Source: Amyelois transitella
Lineage: Eukaryota; Arthropoda; Insecta; Lepidoptera; Pyralidae
DNA: 64,000 nt
Direction of reading: 5' to 3'
NCBI RefSeq assembly: GCF_032362555.1
Contig: NC_083516.1
Location: 4,055,001-4,119,000, forward strand
A model generated the notes under the pieces. That model saw only the letters and a list, made by a program, of their open reading frames with translations. It was not told where the DNA came from and made no database searches. This document shows positions 13,242-21,793 of the stretch, piece after piece (the stretch's first letter is position 1; every line of letters begins with the position of its first letter). The translations under genes were made by a program, and so were the position numbers.

Positions 13242-13330
13242 CGGCGAGAAAATCTTTGAATCCAGAGTAAGCCTAAGGATAGCCTTAGGATAGCCTTAGG
13301 CTTACTCTAGATTCAAAGATTTTCTCGCCG
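13242..13330. repeat. Near-perfect inverted repeat (37-bp arms, 15-nt loop)
   Basis: The left arm 13242-13278 starts CGGCGAGAAAATCTTTGAAT. The right arm 13294-13330 is its reverse complement with one mismatch (CTCTGG against CTCTAG). The 15-base loop itself holds CCTTAGG. Weaker pairing extends outside the arms (GAAGAATC with GATTCTT). It lies next to a family A fragment. Could be a fold-back or aborted palindromic duplication; a small-RNA hairpin is possible but unproven. Confidence 0.85.
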
Positions 13331-13796
13331 AGATTCTTGCTCAGAAGACATTCAATAATAGGTAAGCGCTAAGTCGGCAATACTCATCTTGACAATTTTG
13401 TCAAAATTAAACAAAAACCAACAAAACATCTTAAGTACCTATCATGCACAAAAGTATTGATTAAAACGGGATCGAGTACTAAAGTAAATACTTTTTTGTA
13501 AACGGCATTCAAATATAAATAACAGTTTATATCTTCATCAGGAATTTCTTCGTCTTTTTTATCCTTTACCAGATTTTGTTGACCTTACCAGAGAAAAACC
13601 ACGTTCAAATCTGTTGAATAGTTTCGAAGTTATCAAGTACCTACCTACTTACCAGACAGAAAAAATAAATACTAAAATTGTTTTTTTTATTGTTTATTTT
13701 TTTTGCAGAAACTTATTTAGGTAATGTTCCTACACTTGGTTTGTACTGTCTTATTACCTAAATGTATCTATTGATTACAAGTTTCCATGCTGGCAG

Positions 13797-14354
13797 GTAG
13801 CGATTAAAAAACATAGTGTGTACCAGTTGCTTCTTGCAGATTGTAATAGTCAATTAAGATAAAGGCTAATAAATATTTTTTTAGGCGATGGGCTAGCAGC
13901 CTGTCACTATTTGAATCTCAATCTATCACCTTAACGTGGTCTTTTAGTCTTCTCGAAACTTTCTGCCCTGTAAGGAGTAAATACGGAATTGTATGTATGT
14001 AAAACACATGAAAGTGGATCCAGTTTGTTTCATGAAAGCGGCGGCAGCGTTTCATAAGAGCGGCGGCATTTTACAAAGGCGGTCGCAGTACTACTACACA
14101 GCGGCGTACATATGCGATTAAAAAACAGTGTGTACCAGTTGCTTCTAATAAATATTTTTTTTAGACGATGGGCTAGCAGCCTGTCACTATTTGAGTCTCA
14201 ATCTATCACCTAAATGTGGCCTTTTAGTCTTCTCGAAACTTTCTACCCTGTAAGGAATAAATACGGAATTGTATGTATGCAAAACAGATGTCCATACATT
14301 TGCTAGAGTTATTCCATACACATAAAAATTCCATTAAAGTGGATACAGTTTGTT
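13797..14354. repeat. Local direct duplication (two ~200-bp copies of a family-A-bearing segment)
   Basis: Copy 1 (about 13797-14030) and copy 2 (about 14113-14354) share, in order, GCGATTAAAAAACA, GTGTGTACCAGTTGCTTCT, AATAAATATTTTTTT, GATGGGCTAGCAGCCTGTCA, AATACGGAATTGTATGTATG and AAGTGGATCCAGTTTGTTT (one difference). Copy 1 has about 27 extra bases after CTTCT. The spacer (14031-14112) is itself repetitive in AAGCGGCGGC / AGAGCGGCGGC. Each copy includes a reverse family A fragment. Confidence 0.75.
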
Positions 14355-14732
14355 TGTTTTAAGAGGTTTTTTCCTAACAAAAACACAAATATATTTTTTA
14401 TAGCATTCGACATTGAATTTGGATAAGTAATATGATTTTTAAGGATTCATGGGATCTTCATTGTACCAAAACACAAACTTTCACTTTGACAAAATGCACA
14501 CAAGACCATGTTTGTGGTGATATCATAAGACTATCAGCTAAGACAATACCTTATGCTCAATTGCCATTTCTATTTAAACTGAATGCCGAAGATCAGATTA
14601 GCACATGTCAATCGCCTGCCCTAATCACAATAGTAATCGACCAATCAGATTACAAGCTGCATACAAAATTTTTTCAACAGAATTCAATGAAATCTTAAAC
14701 AGAAAAAAAAACAGAACCTTCACTAACTTATA

Positions 14733-14738
14733 TTTATT
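14733..14738 (-). terminator. Polyadenylation signal of ALYREF
   Basis: AATAAA on the minus strand, about 160 bases past the ALYREF stop codon. Confidence 0.5.
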
Positions 14739-14897
14739 TCAAATTTAATATTACAAGTCTTGTTCTTGTTTTTCACTGATGTCAAAAAAATATTTCAAGC
14801 CTAAATGTAATGGTTGCATTATTTTAAATTCATTATACAAAATACTATAGTTACACGCACTGTGTACATGTGTCCTTTCACACCACCAATGTCATTC

Positions 14898-17285
14898 TCA
14901 CTTAATTTCTTTAACATATGCGTCTAGTTCAGCGTCCAGTTGCTCGGCAGTGGGTACGGGGCGCCTCCCCCGACCCGCGCCGGCGCCGCGTCCTCGGCGC
15001 GCTCCTCCGCGACCACCTACACCACCGCGACCACCTCCGCCACCGCTGCTTTGGTTTCTATTCGCTCCACCTAAAAATTGATGTACTTTTGGTAAATGTA
15101 AATTTTTTGCACTGCTAATCAACATATATCCTATAATTTTAAACCACTGTTGATTAAATTTTCAATGAATATATTAATTTATCCAAGGTCAACAACTATT
15201 TTCTGGAGTTTCCCAGAATATCAAGAAAATGGGGATTTCAGTTTAACATGAGCCTTGCTGGCATGAAAAAAAAGAAAAATCTGTTCCCTAAAATAACTTT
15301 ATTGTGCTGTTACTTATTTGATATATAATTTATGAAGCTAAAGAGTAAAACTGCTCAATACAGAGATATTAACTGAAATGGGCTGGATGCCTTGAAATGC
15401 CTTGAATGGGCATATAAGACATATTTAAGCAGAAAAAGCTTTCACTGCTCAGTTTGACAGAATAAAATATGAAATTTGATGATTTACCTCTGTTTGAATT
15501 TCGTCGCACGGGACCACCGCTGCCACCTCCTCCTCCTCCAAGGCGACCCCTATCGTCAGATCTCAGGGAACTGATTTCTGAAGTAGCCAGTTGAATGTTC
15601 ATTGCGCGTCCATCAAGTGGAACTCCATTATACTGTTTCATAGCCTTTAATGCATCTGCCCGTCTTTCAAATACAACATCAGCAGTTCCTAAAAATAAAA
15701 AAATATTTAGTGGATATTTTAGTAGAAAAGTAGGTATAACAAGCAAATCATCATCATTTTTCATCAGAGAGAAGCCCCAGGTACTTTTATAGCCATGACC
15801 CAAGATTATGTTTATTTTTATCAGCCTGACTTCCATTTGGATAGGTACCTACAGTATATTGGAACAACATGCAACAATATATGAAATCCTCCTTTAGTCA
15901 GTCTTTAGTTAAGACAGTCATAGGCAGAATTGGACATATCACAGGAAAATTTAATTTTGGTCATCATTGCAGATAGTTAGTTTAGTTGGTTGCTCATGGT
16001 TAGATCATGAGACCTTTGAAACATTAATGTTGCATCACACCTCATCTCAGTGTGAAGTGTCCATAATTTTAGATATATTCAAAGAATTTTACTAAATATT
16101 AATTTTAACATATTTACCTAGGGATCTTCCAGATCTATCATAATGAACAGCGGCACTCTTAAGAATGCCAAACTCTGAAAATAGCTCTTGAATATCAGAA
16201 TCAGAAACTCCAAAGTCCAGATTGGAGACTAATAGCTTCGTGGGGCCAGTTGAGATAGGTCCACTGCGCTGAATCTTCCTCTCTCCAAAATCATTGAACA
16301 TGTCATGTTTCCAAGTGCTGTTTACATCACCCTGAAATAGTCGTCCTTCATAGAGCATGCCAGCTGGCTGCTCCCAAACCTCTTTGAGCATAAATACACT
16401 CAAAATGCACACCAAAATGCACTGGTTATACAAGCTTTACAATTTTTTATACACAATACAAAAAACAATTAAAATTATTGAAAACAATTTTTCACAAAAG
16501 AAAAACATCCGTTTTATATTGATAATCACACTATGTATACACAACACTTGTAACATTTTATTTGAAAGTTCCAGGTCACATTGATGTTGTTACACCATGT
16601 TCCGAACACTAGCAAATACAGGAGAATGTTATAGATGACAACGAAACAATCCACTGCTTTGCCACCCTCTACTGTATAAATTCCTTTGACAGTGCAGTAT
16701 GCCATTCTCCATGAAACAATTTGTTGACTTGATGTAGAATGAATGGGTTTGATTATAATTTAAATATCAGACAGTAAAAAATGCGTCTGAATAAACTCCA
16801 GTTAATCGAATGCCATACAGCGGCATTACACCCCATGTCAAGAGCAGATAAGTTTGAAATAAAAAATAAATTTATTCAGAAAGTTATTATGTGTGGGGAT
16901 GACGAAAAGATATAGTGAAGCAGATTACTTCACTTTTCTACAAATACTCCCAACTTTAAAAACAGCCCTGGCGACTTCGCAGCGGCGTCATAGAAAGCAC
17001 CATGAAGGTAATGAAGTAGTGATGCGTCATTTAGTAGTACCACGTTATCCGCCATTTGCAATTGTTTAATCATCTAAATGGATTTACCCTTGTGTAATTC
17101 GCAGGTTTGGATATGCCACCACGATTTCTACCACGTAATACACCAGTCGTGCGGCCATTGCGAAATCCTCCACTTCCTCGAGCAGGTCTTCTATTACCAT
17201 CGAATTTTCTTCCAGCTCCACCTCTTCCTCCTTTTTTACTTGCTTTTATGATATCGTCCAATGCCATATCAATTCTATCAACCAT
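14898..17285 (-). CDS. ALYREF: Aly/REF mRNA export adaptor (THO complex subunit 4)
   Basis: Nuclear adaptor of the TREX complex that couples mRNA processing to NXF1-dependent export. Four exons join to 277 aa: 17088-17285, 16118-16379, 15488-15688, 14898-15070. The N-terminal UAP56-binding motif ([13 protein letters not shown]) is followed by an RG-rich region (residues ~20-60). One RRM runs at about 114-189, with RNP2 LLVSNL and an RNP1-side segment [13 protein letters not shown] second Gly/Arg-rich region and the C-terminal UAP56 motif ([10 protein letters not shown]) complete the family layout. The ATG at 17285 was taken as start; the codon two triplets upstream is GTG, not used in eukaryotes. 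Length and order match animal REF proteins. The 5' side faces SLBP and carries three TATCGATA sites. Confidence 0.96.
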
Positions 17286-17483
17286 TTTCACCGCTTTAAA
17301 TGTTAATATTCTTGTAATAAAAAACTTAAAGGAAATCCCAAGTAGGTCATAAACTCAATAAACCCCACACAAAGCACGCATCACTCGACGTCGAAACAGA
17401 GTCAAGAAAATGGCTGCGCTGCGATCCTGCGATACGAATGAAATAAGGCGAGGCGAAGTGTTGCCTATCAATCGATAGTGTAC

Positions 17484-17541
17484 TATCGATAGTTGAGTTA
17501 AAGCAATAATATCGATAGGAATATGGATAGGACTATCGATA
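17484..17541. promoter_or_regulatory. Three DRE-like TATCGATA sites upstream of ALYREF
   Basis: Perfect TATCGATA octamers at 17484-17491, 17510-17517 and 17534-17541, about 200-260 bases upstream of the ALYREF ATG. This is the core DRE bound by DREF/BEAF-type factors in insect housekeeping promoters. The segment also resembles two other TATCGATA-rich segments (57110-57261, 59133-59195) that share an AGTGTTGCC start, so the sites may have come with a dispersed repeat. Confidence 0.55.
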
Positions 17542-17745
17542 GCGCAGTTTCCATTGATATTGATGGAAAACAGAGTCACGAGTTTGTGTTTGAGAATAAA
17601 AAAATGAACTACAGTGACCCCCGGGTTTCCCTACGGTTTACCATGATTACAAAACTAGATTACCCAATGTTAAATTTTCGGAAAATTAAAACTGCTCTAT
17701 AAATGTATTAATCCGGTTTACCCCGGGTACCCCGTTTTCCGCAAG

Positions 17746-17877
17746 ACATGGCCGTACCAGCGTAGGCAGTCCTGCATTTTGTTTACGTCACGGACATGGA
17801 AGCTTCCGCGGATATGGGAGTTCCTTACATGCTCCTTCTGTGATATTAAACACATCCAGCGCAGCATGTTTAGCAAC
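17746..17877. repeat. Dispersed repeat, family D, copy 1
   Basis: Shares CATGGCCGTACCAGCGTAGG, GGATATGGGAGTT and CACATCCAGCGCAGCATGTT with 35409-35525 (a few differences in each). On the minus strand the related 35-kb copy reads as a short Cys-rich stretch (LTCCAGCVKYHGKTACETPI), which may reflect decayed coding sequence of a mobile element. Confidence 0.5.
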
Positions 17878-18369
17878 ATATTACAGGACAGGCAAAATGA
17901 TGGATTAATAGACCTACACTTTCAACCTAACCGGCATTTTGGTCACAGAGTTCACCTGCCACCTCACGCCACTTCGACCTGGCCGCTGTTATGCGAGCCT
18001 TGACGTCGCAATCGATGTCCCCGGACGTATGGAGTACAGATGTCAAGTATTAAAAATGGTATATACGCTCGACCAGGTTATCGCCTATGCGTACAGGTGG
18101 GGGATTTGTATTACAGGTCATGCACTCCGTCTTTTCTATATACCGGTTATCTTCCATTTGAATATTGAATAAATTTAAGATTAAGTTGATGTCATCAGCT
18201 CCTCAATTCGGAGGTAGTTTCATAATTCGGATGGTCCTAATACTATTATTATTAGTCAAACTCATTGCAAAAAGTTTTTTGGGCCTTCGAAAGCACGGAT
18301 ACGTATATATTAATTTACTCTTTGTACTGACCTGACCCCCCCTGACCTACGCCTTTCTGACGAGTGACG

Positions 18370-18574
18370 CTGACATTGACATTGACAGACATGACGCGAT
18401 CCGCCGGATCGCAGTTTGGCGATCGCGAATTTGGCGCGCAAGTCGCAACGCCGTTTGTTTTTTTAGTTGGTTTATTAAAAAAGATTTACCTATATCTGCT
18501 TAATTTTCCAAAGAATTTTGTTGGTTTCGGTTGTAACCTTATAATTAGATCTAGGAGTCGTGATTAAATATCAT
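18370..18574 (+). other. Putative 5' untranslated first exon of SLBP
   Basis: A CpG-containing segment with palindrome GCGATCCGCCGGATCGC (18396-18412) ends at an ideal donor, CAT|GTAAGT, at 18574/18575. A good acceptor (CTTAACTTTGCAG, ending 20114) lies 37 bases before the SLBP ATG. The exon holds an upstream reading frame from ATG 18391 to a stop just before the donor (18567). Inferred from splice signals only. Confidence 0.4.
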
Positions 18575-18735
18575 GTAAGTTTTTTTAAATAATGTTATCA
18601 GAAGGGAAGTGCCTACCTTCCTTCTTCTTGGCGTTAAAGGGCCATTTAGACGAGGGCATTTTTCAAGAAATTCCATTAGGCAATCCAATTGAACCCGCAA
18701 AATTCATTTACACATAACCAATCAAGTAAGCCAGT

Positions 18736-19026
18736 TCAGTTAATCATCATTTCAGCCGTAGGACGTCCTCCGCTGAACATACACCTCCCCAATGACTTCC
18801 ACTCTGTTACGACCTGCATCCAACGTGCCCCCGCGGATTTCACCAAATCGTATTCTCGCGGGGGGCGTCCTACGCTGCGTTTCTGGCTGGCTGGCCTTCT
18901 GCTCTTCAAGAAATGTGGCCTGCCCATTGCTCCTTCAGTTTGCTGACTTGAGCTGCTGTCGGTTACTTTCGTTCGTCTACAGATGTCCTCATTCCTGATT
19001 CGATTTGGCAGAGAAACGCCAAGCAT
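18736..19026 (-). pseudogene. Non-LTR retrotransposon ORF2 C-terminal relic
   Basis: A minus-strand frame of 96 codons resembles the C-terminal tail of endonuclease-reverse-transcriptase polyproteins of insect LINEs: NRIRNEDICRRTKVTD, then SVGRPP, DLVKSAGARWMQVVTEWKSL and MFSGGRP. No RT catalytic core is present, so it is a 3' fragment. The family is not resolved. Confidence 0.7.
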
Positions 19027-19931
19027 ACCTATCTCTACAGCTTGCTGAGTGACCTTGATCCTATTTAAGGGACCTACAATTAAAGACTATCTCAGCACTG
19101 TAGGTCATCACTCGCACACACTGGTCAAAGGCAGTTTGAGGTATTCTTGAAGAAAACACATTGCATGTATCTTCCCGAATGCTGCCCAACCTAATTAAAT
19201 ACTCCAAGAGACCTCCTTCTCAAAGCTGGATCTACCTAAAGAACCTTTTGTCCTAGGTAGTAATATTTTTCTACAACTTTGCAGATTGAGTCTCCTACAT
19301 TGCTACTAAGGTGTTACGCGTACGACATTCAACACAACTTTCATGTCCATGTTCATTAAGGCCCACCTGTTTGTAAACTCAATTGAGGTCTCCCAGAATT
19401 TTTTTGAGGTCTTCTAAAGACTACCTTGATCACTATATTGTCAGAAATTCGAAGGTGACTGATATATTCACCATTGAAATTAATGCTGAGTCCTTGCCAT
19501 TTAAGCAGTTTGAAGGCATCTTCTATTGCATTCATGAAGAGCTTTGGAGGGAATGGGAAAGAGTTCAGTTAATAAACTGTGTAGAAAACAACAACTTGTG
19601 AAATGGCTTACTGGCTTAAACAGGGACATACAAAGTTCACAAGATGCCAATACTTGAACCAATTCACTATGTGGGTGATGGGGGCATTTGCTTCACTAAA
19701 TTTGAAACTGTTCTAATACCTTAACGGAATGTCTCAAAAAAATTGCCTCATGTAAATGTGCCATTAGTCCTCATAACATTTTCACCACCCTGGAGACGAG
19801 AGGGATGCGGTCTTTGACCATGATCCTATATCGGGTAAGTTAGGTTTCTACATGATGAGACTCCCCTTCGCAACCCATGCAACTTTTGCATGGGAAGCTT
19901 TAAGCCATAGTATTAAATGTCAAAAAGCTGC

Positions 19932-19973
19932 AATTTGCATATGCAAATTACTACTAAGGGAATATTCCCTTAG
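19932..19973. repeat. Two adjacent perfect palindromes
   Basis: AATTTGCATATGCAAATT (19932-19949, an octamer/POU-like inverted pair) is followed after four bases by CTAAGGGAATATTCCCTTAG (19954-19973). Both are perfect. They lie about 180 bases upstream of the SLBP start codon, next to a family A fragment. Confidence 0.9.
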
Positions 19974-20151
19974 TCACCCTTTTCAACATCCATGGGTAAG
20001 ATTGAGTGGTCCTATTCTAATTAAAGTGAAGCGAACTACACAACATAGTACCTATTTAAATTACGTGAAATGTTTAGAATTGGTTGGTTCTTCAGAATCT
20101 CCTTAACTTTGCAGATGGAATTATAACCTTCTAACCTTTTTTGGAATCATA

Positions 20152-21630
20152 ATGAACTGGACAACGGAGTCTTCTTGTGATTCAAATGAAGAGGATAGGT
20201 TTGTGAAAGGTTTCTAAATTTTCATATTTTTTTAATTCTTATTATAAATATACTTCGTAGTAATCTGGAAGCACTTCATTTCAATGGAACTGTATAATTA
20301 ATTATGGTCCTTAATACCAGACCACTTATCCTGTCTTTGTTGGATGATGCCACATCTAATTAGAGGCAAAGTTTCCAAAGAAATTGAACATCAGGCCACA
20401 TAATTAAAACCTAGGTTTTAAGGGAAAAAAACTGTGAATACCAGTTTTTAAATTTGTATCATAAGCTATTCAAATTGTTTTAGATAAGGAAAAACAAAGG
20501 ACAGAAACTCAAGAAAAGTCAAAGAGTAGAAAAAGACCTCGACCGACCAGTAAATGCGAAGCAGAGAAAAAACTAAGGTAACTCCTATCACTATCCTTCC
20601 ATTATGAAATAATAAACTTATCAGTAGGTAATGTAGAATGAAAAGAAGAAAAAATAAAAAACTTATCAGTAATGTAATTAAGCCAAAAACAAAGCCAACA
20701 TTGCTGCTATTTATTTATGACTGTAGTAACTTAGATTGTATGTTTATCATAAACAGCTTACAGCTTAGAAAAATACCTTATAATATTAAAACATTTACAG
20801 CAGACCCCCGAGAAAACCAATGGAGTTTGAAACGGACCTATCCGTGCTTGGGAGACGCCAAAAACAAATAGACTATGGGAAAAACACGGTCGGATATTTC
20901 AACTATACAAAGAAAGTGCCACTGTAAGTTTATTAATAGAATAGGTACCCTTTCTATTTAGATTATAATTATAATGGTCTGTGTTTATTTATTAATTGTC
21001 ATTTTGGCACAATCCTAGGTGCAAACGTTTTTTTATTAAATTAGATTTTGACAAATTTAAAGATGCACGAGTGTGTGTATCACGCACTTCTTTGTCCCTT
21101 TCGGGGTAGATAGTTCGTTCCCGACACTTTAGAGTAGGATCACTTCCAACAATGTCGTAGAGATGTCGCCAGGAAATATATGTACAAGAATAGTAATATA
21201 GTATGTACATTCATTTAGTGCAGATTTTCTTTTTTTCTGGAGTTCCTAGTGAATAAACGTGAGTTATACAATGTAAGTTCATGGTCAAAAGGCGCACTCC
21301 AGGGTCCTTCCCAGACGTTAGGATGTAACCAGAATTAACATCTGGAGGAAGTTAACATGACAAAACCATGAAATATTAGTTATCTATGGATGGTATAGTA
21401 ATTAGTTATCTATGAATAAATGAGGTGTTATGAATGTACATTATTTTTTCAGTGACCAGCGTACTAAAGATCATCCAAGAACTCCTGACAAATTTGTAAA
21501 ATATAGCAGACGATCGTGGGACTCTCTTATCAAAATATGGAGAAAACAGTTACATGAATATGATGACACTCCTGATAAACCAAAAGTTCCGCGGCAATAT
21601 AATGTATCAGAATCAGATGATGATTCTTAG
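20152..21630 (+). CDS. SLBP: Histone RNA hairpin-binding protein (stem-loop binding protein)
   Basis: Binds the 3' stem-loop of replication-dependent histone mRNAs and directs their processing and translation. Four exons: 20152-20209, 20484-20577, 20804-20923, 21453-21630, giving 149 aa. The RNA-binding domain (about 59-128) is clear: [22 protein letters not shown]75/Y82, then HPRTPDKF at 98-105 and KYSRRSWD at 107-114. Family members usually have HPKTPNK; here the fourth motif residue is Asp. The tail ends SESDDDS, recalling the acidic phosphorylated end of fly SLBP. The protein is short: known SLBPs are near 270 aa, and the long N-terminal region is reduced to about 50 charged residues. Exon 3 has a NAGNAG acceptor (CAGCAG, 20798-20803), so a one-residue-longer form is possible. 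The exon 1 boundary is inferred from frame. Confidence 0.92.
21268..21352 (+). repeat. SINE-like tail, family E
   Basis: CATGGTCAAAAGGCGCACTC ... GTTAGGATGTAACC ... ATTAACATCTGGAGG, related to 62820-62900. It lies in SLBP intron 3. Confidence 0.5.
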
Positions 21631-21754
21631 AGAATTAATTTATAGATAGCACACTATTAGCATTTGTTTCACTACTAACATACATTGTAACTATTCTTTT
21701 TCATGTTTAAGATTAAGACAGATGAAAATAACTGTGAAGTATTATTGTACTTTG

Positions 21755-21760
21755 TTTATT
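21755..21760 (-). terminator. Polyadenylation signal of HMG20
   Basis: AATAAA on the minus strand, 34 bases past the HMG20 stop. The convergent SLBP 3' end (stop 21630) is 160 bases from the HMG20 stop, so the two 3' UTRs probably abut or overlap. Confidence 0.5.
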
Positions 21761-21793
21761 CAATAATGATTGACATATTAAAAATATTTTTTT

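Larger units (their letters stand above)
11722..14897. other. Intergenic region between CMTR1 and ALYREF
   Basis: Holds the CMTR1 upstream region (11722-12100); a CpG-rich patch (about 12590-12790) containing the hairpin GTCCCGTTAAAAACGGGAC; LINE- and family-A-like tails (about 12330-12362, 12830-12880, 13150-13215); a near-perfect snapback (13242-13330); and a local duplication (13797-14354). No gene could be supported. The ALYREF polyadenylation signal lies near the right end. Confidence 0.6.
17286..18369. other. Intergenic region between ALYREF and SLBP
   Basis: Contains the TATCGATA cluster and a segment (17746-17877) related to 35409-35525 in an XPO6 intron. Several open frames of 65-80 codons have no recognisable domain. 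Likely a shared upstream region of two divergent genes. Confidence 0.5.
18575..20114. other. Region upstream of SLBP coding sequence (putative first intron)
   Basis: Contains a LINE RT C-terminal relic (18736-19026, minus), a partial family A copy (about 19967-20042) and two adjacent perfect palindromes (19932-19949 and 19954-19973). Nothing else recognisable. Confidence 0.5.

Noticed and set aside
14432-14698. 88-codon plus-strand frame just past the ALYREF 3' end
   Set aside because: No recognisable domain, AT-rich codons, no splice or promoter context; treated as chance.
18391-18567. 58-codon frame as an N-terminal extension of SLBP
   Set aside because: It stops before the donor at 18574 and cannot join the SLBP frame; at most an upstream reading frame.
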